Below, one piece after another: positions 1-11,025 of a DNA stretch of 64,000 nt; position 1 is the first letter of the stretch, and the number at the start of each line of letters is the position of its first letter. The position numbers and the translations under genes are program-made. The notes under the pieces are model-generated. The model ran no database searches and was not told where the DNA came from. It was given only the letters and a program-made list of their open reading frames with translations. Source of the stretch: Paracamarosporium sp. OC-R06-R3 (lineage: Eukaryota; Ascomycota; Dothideomycetes; Pleosporales; Didymosphaeriaceae); NCBI GenBank assembly GCA_019828545.1, contig JACVRA010000181.1, positions 124,001-188,000 on the forward strand, written 5' to 3'.

Positions 1-2
1 AA

Positions 3-2469
3 TGTCGGGAGCGCAAGGTCAGGTAGGGCGATGCTCGATCTTCGTTAGTGGCCTATTTTCTCACAAAATACTAGATGTAGCGGAGAGCATCCGTGTGAGA
101 GCTGTATTCGCAGGTCGGAGGAATGTATCTTCGATCATCACGAAAAGAAGATCACCGTCACTGAAAGGTAAGGAAATACCGTCGCTTATATTAGCGATAA
201 CGGTGCTCTAGAGGAATTCTAGTTGACGTATCCCAGGTATCTAAACGACCTAAAGAGGAAAGCTGGCGTTGAGTCCACCGACAACCAGACCAGCCCAAAG
301 CGTCAACGTGCGGCTACGGACGTCAATACTAGACCGATCAATCAAAGCGATGACAGTATCCGCTCAGAATCAGCCATCATTGCGCAAGTTTCTCCCAGTG
401 GAAACGATACGGAAACGGTTAACGATAGCTCCAACGAACGTCAGCAGTCCTTAGATGCTTTGAGGAATCCTTTAGTCGCACATCCATCGACTGTCGTAAC
501 GGACACTCAAGGGAGACGACGTAAGCGAAAACACGATGACTTCGTCGGGATAGAACGTGACGCTGAGTCTAACAGGATTTCTCGGACCGTCATCAACTTG
601 GGCTTACAGCAGACATGTAATGTCCATGATCAGAGGCTACCTCGACCACCAAAGCTCTCCGGAGGTACCTCTCAACCTCGACGGGAACGCTTTTCAGATG
701 AAATGGCCATCGACAAAAGCCTCACACCAAATCTCAGCCGAGGGTCTTCCATCCCTAGATTATGCAATCTACCTCACCAACACTGTTAAATTTAACATTG
801 GCCAGACCTACCATCTCTTTGACGAGCCGACGTTTATGGCAGGACTTCACAAGTTCTTCCGCGATGGCTTCAATGTCTCAACGCCCCGAGATCGTTTGTG
901 GTACATCCATTTTCTTGTTATAATGGCGTTTGGCAAGGCGTTTCTAGCCAAAAATTGTCGGAATCATACACCTCCCGGCAGTGATTATTTTCTCCGCGCC
1001 ATAGAGCTCCTCCCAGATGTGTACGGGTTGTATGCGGATCCAATTCTGTCTGTTGAACTCTGCTGTAGTATAGCTTTGTATTTGCAGTCAGTCGATCATA
1101 GGAATAGCGCATACGTTTATGTGAGTCGAACGACCCAATTCCATATGAGAATTACTAAAATTAACATCCACGAAGCTCGGAAATGCGCTACGTGTAGCGC
1201 TTACGCAAGGGATTCATCGTGAGCTATTGACAGACACGGATGACTACCAATACACAGCTAGATGTCGCAGTATATGGTGGACAGTATACATTCTTGACAG
1301 AAAGTTTTCTTCCTTGATGGGTGCCCCCTGCTCCATCTCAGACGACAATATCATGGTATCATTGCCTAAGCAGACTGAGCACTCACCACAGAAGCTTCCA
1401 GCTCTTGAGATTCACGTAAAACTTTCTCGTTTAATGGCGAAAGTATTGAACAGTGAGTCACGAATTACAGCTTATTGAATTCTGGGATGTATCTAATTCT
1501 GGCTTGTATAGTCGTTTATGGCGCGGACGGTGCATTGAGCATCTCATTCTTGAAGAGCGTACATTCGATTCTCAGGAACCTTGCTTCAGTAGCGACAGAG
1601 CTTGAAGGGCTTTTTGAAATCAAGTTAGATTGTTCCGAACCTATCTCTCGGGTCTCGGCAACTTTAAATCTCTGTTACCACCAAGTAAGCCTCCTTTCAC
1701 GCCTATGATCCACGTCTAACGGGAAAACAGTGTATTGTTCTGACGACCCGACCGCTTCTTATGTGCCTTTTGAAGAAGAAGCTTGAATCAGTCTCCAACA
1801 GAAGCCAAATTCGGTACAATGACCTCGCGGAGCCCATCAAGGTCCTCTTGAAGGCGTCAGGTGAATCGGCTAATAAATCTCTCCGTATACTGTCCGCACT
1901 CCAGTCACAAGACCTCTTGGGTAAGAAAATACCTCCATCGTGCTCAACAAGCAACCATCTTAACGGATCTAGAAACATTTCTTCCATTTGACCTTGAGAA
2001 CACGTTTTCCTCTGCTTTGGTCCTGACGTTAATGGATGTCATTTACCCATCAGCCAACAGCAACGATAAATACTTGGAGAGAACATACGACCTCCTAGAT
2101 ACTATCATAGCAGGAGGTAATATCCCAGCTCAATACCGGAAGCAAGAACTCGAGCGTCTCCAGGAACTTCTATTTCTAGCGCAGAATATGAACCAGGAAG
2201 GGTACGAAAGACCAAACTCAACTTCTAAACATCGTCCAACGGTACAACTAGAGTGTCATGCACCGCTTCAATACGGTTACCTGAACCCCGCGCCCAACGT
2301 GGGGAACATCGATCCGCATGTATCCACCATGAACGGGCTCTCGCCAGATAATATCTTGTCAGTTGCTAATATGCTAAATTGGGAGACAGTGAGCAACACT
2401 TATACCGAAGACACAAGCTGGTTATGGAATATAGACGATGTTGTTGAGCTACAGGAATATAATCATTGA
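3..2469 (+). CDS. Zn2Cys6 fungal transcription factor, 5' end outside window
   Basis: Sequence-specific nuclear regulator. Eight exons join in frame: 3-22, 75-167, 237-520, 576-1120, 1176-1452, 1512-1684, 1731-1920 and 1973-2469, giving 692 visible codons. The first two exons carry a zinc cluster, C-RERKVR-C-SGEHP-C-ES-C-IRRSEE-C. The first cysteine of the CX2C pair lies just upstream of base 1, so the start codon is outside. A fungal_trans (PF04082-type) middle domain follows, with the segment LGNALRVALTQGIHRE across intron 4 and CRSIWWTVYILDR after it. The motif ETFLPFDLENTF spans the last intron. Introns are 46-69 bp, several with CTAAC-like branch points. The gene converges on the 5-oxoprolinase gene with a gap of about 110 bp, so it is a candidate regulator of that block. 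Family call is firm; target is inferred. Confidence 0.88.
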
Positions 2470-2577
2470 CTGCTCTTCATCAATCTGGAAAGAACAAATT
2501 ACAAAAAAATCATTGAATATGTAAACTCATCAATGTTGGGGTGGTAACTAAGCCGTTGAATGCAGACACAATGCTGC

Positions 2578-5500
2578 TCATGCACCAATCTCTTGTGAAG
2601 CACCGTATGCACCACCACCTGGGCTCTCTGCATGCATGCGTTAGTATTGCCCAGTGATACCACCAAAGTAGAAATAACCGCAACTTACTTATAATAATTC
2701 TGTCTCCTTTCTTCATCCTGCACGTATTCTTTGAGCCAAGTTGAATCTCTCGGGTGCCATATTCATCATGTCTTATCCACACATTTTCACCTCGCCCTCC
2801 CGGCTCTCCTCCGCGCAAACCGAATGGGGCAACGGATCGTCGTTCGCTCAAGACCGACACATCAAGATCGCAAGTGAATTCGATATCCCGGATGCATCCG
2901 TCACCTCCATTGAATTTGCCCTTGCCACCGGAGCCGCGCCGGATGGAGAACTCATGGAGAATGCAAGGGTAGCGCTTCTCTAGAGACTCGGGGTCTGTGA
3001 TACGAGTATTGGTCATATGGACATGAACGCCGCTTTGGCCGTGCCAGTGAGGTCCGGCTCCGGCGCCTCCAGCAATGGTCTGTAATATCCCTGTTTAGCT
3101 CCCTGATTGCTCTCAATTCGCGTAGTATGCGACTTACCTCATAGTACCCGAACCCAGGTACGGCCTTGCCATCCACTACTTCCCCGCCATATCCGAATGT
3201 GAGGTTGTTGCACGTCCCCTGACTTGCTGAGGCGGCTTGGAACGCTTGCAAAACCAGATCCGTCACTCGCTGTGACGTCTCGACGTTGCCACCTACCGTT
3301 GCAGCCCCTGACGAAGGCGACAAAATCGTACCTTCTGGAAGAATAACCTTGATCGGGGCTAGACATCCTTGGTTTAGAGGGATATCTTCATTGACCAAGG
3401 ATCGAAGAACGTATATGATGGCACTAAACGTGATCGCTCTAGGTGCGTTGAGATTGCCGTATACTTCCTTGGTAGTTCCTGTGAAATCGAATGTTGCCGA
3501 GCCTTCTTCGCGGTTGATCTTGACTTTGAGCCTCAACGTAGATCCATCGTCCATGTAGTCGACTGCTTCGAGGGGAAGGCCGCTAAACTCGTCATGAACT
3601 CTACGGAGGAGATTTCGAACTACCTTTTCAGCGTTATCTTGGATGCCGACCATGTATTTCTGTAGAATATGTTTAGCGACCCATTCCTTGTATCATGCGT
3701 TTTGGAATTAGGGGGAAACGATTCTTTACGTACCTGCACTGTTCCCAGCCCATATTCTCTGATACATTCCTGGATCAGCCGGATGCCTTTCAGGTTGGCA
3801 GCGATCTGTGCTTTTAAATCGCTAACATTATCGTTCCAGGTTCGAGTTCCTGTTGACCCAGGATAAGACGCTGGCTTGTGCAACATGATATCCGCTAGAC
3901 CCTCTTCATCAAATATACCATTGCTAACCAGCTTGAAGGAAGTAAAGGCAGCGCCCTCCTGCCAGATCTCCTTGGAGTGCGGTGGCATAGAGCCTGCCGC
4001 GATACCACCAATATCCGCATGGTGTGCTCTCGATGCCGCCCAGAACAATACATCGTTGGAAGCCTCGTCAATCACGGGCGTGATTACGGTGATATCAGGC
4101 AAATGTGAACCACCTGCAATCGGGTGGTTTGATACAAGCACATCTCCGGGTCGAAGAGTATTGCCCCATTTCTCGGCTTGATACGCCACAGCATAGCTCA
4201 TTGCACCAAGGTGGCAGGGAATATGCGGTGCATTGGCTACCAGACCGCCTGAAGGAGAAAAGATGGCGCAGGAATAGTCCAGTCTCTCTTTAATGTTCAG
4301 TGAGACAGATGTCTTCTGTAGTGATCGACCCATCTGCTCTGCGATGCTCATGAATCGGTGGCCGAAGACGGAAAGTTGGATTGGGTCGACCTTCTCGTCC
4401 TCCTGCTTCGTGCTATTCGTAGATTCTGTGTGAAACTTCTCCAGAACGAGATGTCGTCGTAAGGCGATCGCGGACCACCCAGGCTGAACGAGAATTGTTT
4501 GCGTCTGATCCATAACAATTGATGGTCCATCAATCTTATCACCGACTTCAAGGTCGTCCAACCTGAACAAGCGAATGTCATGCCACTGACCAGCAGTGAA
4601 CAAAGTAGCTGCTTTGGTGCTACGTGATTCCGGGGCAGCAGTTACTCGAGTAGATTTGAGATCTCGCGAGACGCTTCCAATGTCGGTCCCGGTACTCTTA
4701 CCCAGAGTGCGCACGCGAATTTCGTCGACCAAGATTTCTCGATCAAGTACAAAGCCAAATTCTTCCTCGTGTTGCTGAGCAAATGCAGCTTGGAAGTTCC
4801 ACGAGTTCGACGGCTTGCCAATCATCAACTGGCTGTTGGTTCCAGTGTATCTCAGATTGAGGTACGGCTCGTATTCGATACTCTTACGGGTAAAGCCTTG
4901 AGATAGCATTGCATTTTCTCCTTCTGTTATGTAAGGTTGGAATTCAGCTTCCAACTGGTCCTTCAGTTCAGATAGCTTCGCCGTCCGTGGGCGCTGAATG
5001 TCGTGAGTCAAATCGGCCAATGCCATACCATACGCCGAAAGAATAGAAGAAAAGCGATGGATGACGACCTTTTGAATACCAAGAGCTTCAGCGACATCGC
5101 AAGAGTGTTGGCCACCAGCTCCACCGAAGGTAGCAAGTACATGATCAGAGGTACGCAGGCCACGTCCCTCAGTAAGTGATCGGATAGGTCGGCTCATACC
5201 CTCGTTAGCCACACGGAGGAAGCCGCTAGCGACTTCTTCAGGTGTTAGTCTCATACCCTCTTCGCTATTGATCTTTTCTGTCAGCTCTTCGAAAGCTTTC
5301 TTTGTTGATTCATAATCAAGAGGTTCATCTTCGTTGGGACCGAATATGGATGGGAAGTATTCGGGAAGAAGGCGCTTCAAGAACAAGTTCGCATCAGTGA
5401 CGGTAAGAGGGCCTCCCTTGCGATAGCAGACCGGTCCAGGGTGAGCTCCAGCAGACTATTTATCTTCATCAGTTTTGCTGATTAGATGTCAAATTCTGTC

Positions 5501-6807
5501 ACTCACATCAGGGCCGATGGCAAAAAGTCCATTTTTCCAGTGCAAGATGCTCCCACCACCAGCGGCGACTGTGTGAATATCGAGCTGAGGAACTTGCAAC
5601 GTGACTTCTGCCGTTTCGGTCTCGAAAACATGATCGTAGGCTCCGGAGAAACGACTAACGTCGGTTGATGTTCCACCCATATCAAAGCCAATGACAGGCG
5701 TCCGGTCATCGATATCATAGCAAGATTTGGCATAGCCAATAACACCCCCCGCAGGCCCCGATAGTATTGCGCGAAGACCCGAAAACTTGTTCCATAAGCA
5801 AAGGCCACCGTCAGATTGCATAAAAAGAAGTTTGTCTGATATTGCGTCGAGACCGCCTTTGAAACCCGTCCCAAAATTCTTGATATACTTGCGAATCAAG
5901 GGCGATAGGTAAGCATCCGCAGTCGCCGAGTTTCCTCGAGAGACCATTTTAATCTAACAATTGTAAGTCGTAATCCGCTCACGTATGTTTCGGGTCCCCT
6001 ACTGATGGTTGAAGCTCGGATGATACTGAAACGTCGAAACCCATTGATCTCGCCAACTCTGCGACCTGATCCTCATGGTCTGTGAAGAGATACGAATGCA
6101 TGAAACATATAGCGATGCTTTCAAAGCCTTCGTTTCGTAACTCTTCCAGCTGGCTCTTTATGCCGTCCAAATTAGGTGATTGAAGGATACGCACAGGTTC
6201 CCCGGTCAGCCCATCAACAAGTGTGTCGTCCTTGCTAATGTCAATGGGCTGCTTCAATGGATTTTCGAGGTACTCTTCCATGGTCACTCGCTCATCTACC
6301 TCCACTACCTTTTCGTATAGATTCTGAAGCTTTTGAATTGAAAGATCGAAAATATGGGGGCGGGCCTGGTTTCCAATCACAAGCAAATCGCGAAATCCCT
6401 TGGTTGTTAGAAACGCAACACGCTCGCCTTGTCTCTCCAATAATGCATTTGTGGCAACGGTCGTGCCCATACGAATGGATTCCACATCGTGAATATCAAT
6501 AGGCTCATTTTTCAGCACTCTCTTGCCGCGGAATGTTTCTAATACTCTTCGAATTCCCTCGGTAGGGGCATCTTTGTAGTTTGATGGGTCGACCGAGAGG
6601 AGCTTAAGAACTATGTCCTCGCCCGTGCTTGGTATGTATGCATGGACGTCGGTGAATGTTCCCCCACGATCTATATTTATTCAGTTAGTACGAAAGGATT
6701 AATGATCGAAGTGGCCGCGAAGCTCAACGAGTTAGATATTCGCACATAGAGCATGGGCTCTTACCTATCGCGATACGCACCGTATCTTGAATTGGCATCG
6801 AACCCAT
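2578..6807 (-). CDS. 5-oxoprolinase (ATP-hydrolysing), HyuA-HyuB fusion
   Basis: Opens 5-oxo-proline to glutamate with ATP in the cytosol. Seven exons (6807-6765, 6670-6003, 5953-5507, 5455-3734, 3659-3138, 3079-2689, 2627-2578) join in frame to 1280 residues, the usual length of the eukaryotic fused enzyme. The hydantoinase/oxoprolinase N-terminal part starts with RIAIDRGGTFTDVHA, formed across intron 1. The central HyuA part contains GFDMGGTSTDVSRF and SAGAHPGPVCYRKGGPLT. The HyuB half begins near residue 735 and contains SNHPIAGGSHLPDI, GYYETIAGGAGAGPHWHG across intron 5, SGVHVHMTNTRITDPE and the glycine-rich end KSPGGGAYGA. Each join restores a family motif, so no frameshift is needed. 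It is transcribed divergently from the MFS permease about 670 bp away. A hydantoin or other lactam substrate cannot be excluded from sequence alone. Confidence 0.94.
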
Positions 6808-7474
6808 GTTTCTTGTCTTGAGTATGCGACAATGGTACTAATGAGAAGGAAAAATTGAAAGAATGAGCTTGGGAATCGTGAAAGTGTGGTTGTGTAGAAA
6901 GCAGACAAGCCCTAACTTCTCATTTAATCCAACAATTATGCGTCGTCATCAGCTCGCTTTCGGTCATCCTCAACTTGTATTGCCCCGCGAAACTGCGTTG
7001 GGTTAACCCATTCTGTGACTCGGCGTTGTTTCCGTGGAACGATCTAGGGTAAACTTCCCGAGCTATGGGTGCGGACGCACGACGCTATCTTGGCCAGCCT
7101 GACTCGGCGACCTCGGGGCACATCGCCGCTCGGTAGCTCGGCAAGCATCCCCGCGGACCCTGAACAACGTAATATTCTAATTTTTTGATTGTTCGGAGCA
7201 CCAATCCGAGGATCTTTCGAAGTTGTATCATCTGGTGTAGCTTCTCAGTAGACATCAGATGCCCCCTACACTAGCTTGCGGGGTAGCGATATCCTAATTC
7301 ATCCTATCAGCCGATAATCCACTTGACACTATCTGGGGAAGTGCCCGAAGATACAGGATGGTGGCCACATCCCTGCATCGTGTTATAAATTTGATTGGAA
7401 CGCCATCAAGAAAAGAAGAGAAAGACCCAATCACCACAACATCGGATCTATTTACCTTACAGACGTTGTCAGCG
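6808..7474. promoter_or_regulatory. Divergent promoter, 5-oxoprolinase / MFS permease
   Basis: About 670 bp between two divergent start codons, with no convincing coding sequence. The central part is GC-rich and has repeated CTCGG/CCGAG half-sites between about 7050 and 7145, the kind of CGG-containing element that Zn2Cys6 dimers bind. Another ATG in frame at 7358 could extend the permease N-terminus by 39 residues. I prefer 7475, because the extension is not family-like. Confidence 0.55.
7128..7141 (+). promoter_or_regulatory. Candidate regulator site GCTCGGTAGCTCGG
   Basis: A direct repeat of CTCGG spaced by three bases, in the divergent promoter of the 5-oxoprolinase and permease genes. 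A near-identical element (12 of 14 bases) lies in the other divergent promoter of this block at 10849-10862. Binding by the regulator encoded at 3-2469 is an inference. Confidence 0.35.
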
Positions 7475-9147
7475 ATGTCTCACACAGAAACGACCATCCA
7501 GGAGAAGGGCATGATTCATGATAACAACATTGCTGATATCTCTACTTCAGAAGAAGGCGAGGGAACAGTTCAGCAAGTTGATCACAATGCCGAGAAGAAA
7601 GTCCTTCGCAAGCTGGATTTCTTCCTGACTCCCATTCTATTCATTGTGTATCTCTCGTGCTTTATCGACAGAGCCAATATAGGTAAGATGAAAGATTCCG
7701 TATGAGAGATTGCCTATTAATATGAACAGGAAATGTCAAGGTCGCAGGCATGCCCGCGGACATTGGCGCTTCCGAAGCCCAATTCTCAACCGCCGTCTCT
7801 ATCTTTTTCGCAACTTACGTCGTCATCGAGGTACCTGCAGTGCTTGTCGTCAAACGTTTCTCGCCAAAATACGTCTTGACGGCCCTTTGTGTCATCTGGT
7901 CCGTGACCACTGTGGCGAACGGTCTCGTCAAGAACGTCGGTGGTCTCTACGCATGCAGACTAGTTCTCGGAGCATGCGAAGGAGGACTGTTTCCCTCCTT
8001 GAACATGTACTTGACAATGGTCTACAAACGAGAGGAGCTAGCGACAAGAACGTCGTACCTAGTTTCTTGCACAGCACTTTCGGGGGCTGTAGGTGGCCTA
8101 CTTGCATATGGACTGCTCCAAATGGACGGTGTCGCCGGCTATCCTGGATGGAGGTATGTTCTATTCGGTGTTCTATAAGACCGCGAATCCTGAGGTTTAC
8201 TATTTAATAGATGGGTATACATCCTAGAAGGCATCTTTAGCATCGTCTGCGCTTTTGCAATTTGGTTCGGCTTACCAAGCGATGTTCGATCCGCCTACTT
8301 CCTCAACAAAGAAGAGAGGGATATCATGGAAGTTCGCCATCAGCAAAGACTTGCTTTCATGGGTGAAGACAAACTGGACTGGCAGGAGATCAAGCTCGCC
8401 TTCACTGATGTCAGGGTTTGGCTCTGGTGTGTTACAACCGTCACTGCAAACTCAGATTAGCGACTGATTGTATTCGCAGTGCTTGGACGCAGTTTTGTCA
8501 AAATATCCTCACCAACGGATTTGGTACTTTCTTACCCTCTATTCTAAACGCAATGGGATACGACCGCCTTCAGAGCAATTACATGACCATCCCGGTTTAT
8601 ATCCTAGGAGCTATTGCATTCTTCACTTTCGCTTTCTTATCCGACAGATACGAAAAGTGTGCCATTGTAGGTGACAGGATCGCCGTCAATAAAATACAAA
8701 CACTGACCAATATAGTTTCTCCTTTGCACCAATGCCTTAGGCGCGGTTGGCTACATCCTTCTGCTGACCGTCAAATCCGACGCCGTGAAGTACTTCGCAT
8801 GTTTTGTTTGCACCATCGCTGTCTACAACGGAACGGGACTCAATCTGGCCTGGCTCAACATCAATGTTGCACCACAGTATCGTCGCGCTACAGCAATCGG
8901 CATCCAACAAACCATCGGCAATACTGCTGGTGCAGTTGCGGGACAAGTCTACCGAAAATCGCCATACAAGCTTGGGAACAGCTTCTCACTAGGTGCCATT
9001 GCCGTCGCTGAAATCCTTATTACCCTTCATCTGTTCTTCTTGAGGAACTTGAACAAGGAGAAGGAGAGAATATTGGCAGGTGAGAAAGAAGATGACAGGA
9101 AGAAGAAAACCGGAGATCGAGCTTTGGACTTCAAGTACAGGATTTAA
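7475..9147 (+). CDS. MFS permease, anion:cation symporter (Dal5/allantoate-type) family
   Basis: Plasma-membrane secondary transporter. Five exons (7475-7682, 7730-8153, 8211-8426, 8480-8666, 8716-9147) join in frame to 488 residues, normal for this family, with about 12 hydrophobic segments. Family features are a cytosolic N-terminus, LDFFLTPILFIVYLSCFIDR in TM1, RFSPKYVLTALCVIWS after TM2, the GACEGGLFPSLNMYLTMVYK signature and SDRYEK between TM8 and TM9. The C-terminus is charged and Lys/Glu-rich. The exon 4 donor is chosen as GTAGGT at 8667 because it alone keeps the frame into exon 5. Members import allantoate, pantothenate, nicotinate, dipeptides and other carboxylates. Between a 5-oxoprolinase and a DUF1445 gene, uptake of pyroglutamate, glutamate or a related amide is a reasonable inference. 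Substrate is not shown. Confidence 0.9.
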
Positions 9148-9594
9148 TCTCACAATTGCGCGAAGCACAAATCTTGGTTTGGAAAATAACGGGAGTGTTG
9201 ACAACATAAACATGAGCCGGTGACTGCAATGGTGTTGTTCGGTCTCGCGCAGGTTATAGGTTTCGATTGTTATGTATTGATTTGTTGAGGTTCTGTTGGG
9301 TTTATCTTACTCGCTGATACTTTCTCACCTCTTACGCCACCGCGATATTGTTATTTCTACAAAAAAAGCTGCAATCTCTAGCGAGTTTCACTATCTGCTA
9401 TAGAATAGTGACTGACTACCTAGACACGGATCGTGGATCAATCAAAGAAGCGTCCCACCATGAGAGTATGACCGTCCACAATCCAGCAGAGGTTCAGAAA
9501 AATGAGAAATCGGAGTCTGCCGATAGTTTAAAAGCTAGTAGGATTGACTGACAGCTTTAATAAAACTAAGATACGAGCTATGCGATAACAGTGC

Positions 9595-9640
9595 AAAGAC
9601 TTTAATCCTATTTGTGAAAAGACTTTAATCTTATTTGTGA
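9595..9640. repeat. 23-bp tandem duplication
   Basis: Two adjacent 23-bp copies starting AAAGACTTTAATC, differing by one C/T. They sit just past the stop codon of the DUF1445 gene, so probably in its 3' UTR. This looks like a recent slippage duplication. Confidence 0.8.
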
Positions 9641-9652
9641 AAAGCAAAACGA

Positions 9653-10582
9653 TCAACTGCATGTCTCACTTTCCCCCCAATGTGAAAATCCAGTCAACTT
9701 AGGCACATCAGACAATTGCCAATCAGTAACCATTACGCATCCGGGATCATGAGACATGGCCGTCCCGGCGAGCTTCATTCCTGCTTTTTCTACGACGAGC
9801 TGTGGAGTTACGCCGCACGCCTGTGCACAAAAATCATCAGCTAGACGATTTTTCATGAACGGAAGCCTTACCCAGAAAACAGGAACCTCTCCCTCTTCAA
9901 ACTTCTGCCGGTCGCCAAAATCTGGATTGTAAACGTCTTTGATACCAATCGCTTCTGCCCCTTCCCAGCCCCACGCCACCGGCTCCCCATGACTGGCAAG
10001 ATACGGCCGACAAGTATCTCTCACAGCTTCGACTTGTTCTGGCAGGTAAGTACGCATGCTCACCACAAATGTCGCACCGTGAAAGATACCCGAGGGTAAC
10101 ACCGGAATATTTGTCTTATACATTGCTGGTTTTGTGCCAGCAAGTGCATGGCAAATCTTATACCCTTTTGCAATCAGCGCATCTTCGAATGATAACGAGC
10201 AGCCGATCAAAAACCCAACATGATCTTCAGTCCATTCCTCTTTAATGTCGGTCTTTACAGCTACCTCCCTACCGTCTTCAAGAACACGGTAGGAAGGGAA
10301 ATCAGTCCTAATATCGAAGTCGTTGCTTTGTATGCAGCCCTTGGGAATAATTTGATGAGGATTGCCAACTGGCGTCCAGCCTAAGAGCGGACATGGCACG
10401 GGGTTACGAGCGCATAGATTCCGAAAGTCGCTTGCATATTTCGAGGGGAGGACAATTAGGTTGGCGTGTAGGTAGCCTGCGGCTCGCCCTATGGTAGTTT
10501 TCAAGAGATTCTCGCGGCACAGTAAGCGTGCCTCGTGTGCAGGATTGATGGCTTTCTCGGCGATGGCTCTCTGGATGTCCAT
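9653..10582 (-). CDS. DUF1445 protein, D-glutamate cyclase-like (DGLUCY / UPF0317 family)
   Basis: Single-exon gene, 309 residues. It carries the DUF1445 hallmarks: VGFLIGCSLSFEDALIAKGY near residue 122, then YKTNIPVLPSGIFHGATFVV, AWGWEGAEAIGIKD, and near the end AMSHDPGCVMVTD, matching the family's (T/S)H-x-PG-x-(M/V)-x-VTD pattern. Length matches bacterial members (about 260-310 residues). The mammalian mitochondrial protein with this domain, DGLUCY, converts D-glutamate to 5-oxo-D-proline. Bacterial members (YcsI type) are often encoded beside 5-oxoprolinase subunits. No mitochondrial leader is evident here. It is divergent from the aminotransferase gene (about 440 bp) and follows the permease convergently. 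Domain call is strong; the cyclase reaction is inferred from family and context. Confidence 0.88.
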   Translation of the reverse strand: MDIQRAIAEKAINPAHEARLLCRENLLKTTIGRAAGYLHANLIVLPSKYASDFRNLCARNPVPCPLLGWTPVGNPHQIIPKGCIQSNDFDIRTDFPSYRVLEDGREVAVKTDIKEEWTEDHVGFLIGCSLSFEDALIAKGYKICHALAGTKPAMYKTNIPVLPSGIFHGATFVVSMRTYLPEQVEAVRDTCRPYLASHGEPVAWGWEGAEAIGIKDVYNPDFGDRQKFEEGEVPVFWVRLPFMKNRLADDFCAQACGVTPQLVVEKAGMKLAGTAMSHDPGCVMVTDWQLSDVPKLTGFSHWGESETCS

Positions 10583-10848
10583 AGCTCCAATGTACTATAA
10601 CGATTGGATTTGTAGAAGTTGATATTGATTGATATGACCTGATGGAAATCACGATACTAATTTTCTTGCGACAACATATTCCAATGGATATAGTTGAAAC
10701 ATGAGGGCGCTCAATAGATCGGGAAACGCGCTCGGCACAGCGCCCGAATCAAACCCCTCGGACCTTCAGCAGTGCAGCATGCATCCGTTATCGCACTACT
10801 TTGTATGTTTGTCGAGGGTGCGGGCTAGATACGTCACACTAGCGGGCT

Positions 10849-10862
10849 GCTCGGTACTTCGG
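10849..10862 (+). promoter_or_regulatory. Candidate regulator site GCTCGGTACTTCGG
   Basis: Matches the element at 7128-7141 in 12 of 14 bases, and is followed within about 10 bp by an inverted CCGAGC. It lies in the promoter shared by the DUF1445 and aminotransferase genes (10583-11025). The rest of that interval holds an A/T-rich TTTTTAAA near 10943 and no coding sequence. Confidence 0.35.
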
Positions 10863-11025
10863 AAAGGCCCACCGAGCAAGCAGCTCGAGCTAACACTTAC
10901 ATACTCGTAGTTAGAAAGCGGACGCTGTAAGGACCACCAGACTTTTTAAACTACTAGTATCAATCGAACTTGTTCAATCAGTATTTCTTGTCTTTTCCCA
11001 ATTCTCAATCGCACTAGCCCTATCC

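Noticed and set aside
1921..1951. 31-bp intron in the first Zn2Cys6 gene
   Set aside because: Too short for fungal splicing. Using the acceptor at 1972 gives a 52-bp intron with a CTTAACG branch point and restores the conserved LLETFLPFDLE segment.
5954..5982. 29-bp intron or frameshift in the 5-oxoprolinase gene
   Set aside because: The donor at 6002 gives a 49-bp intron and restores ELQPSIKMVSRG, matching the family. No frameshift is needed.
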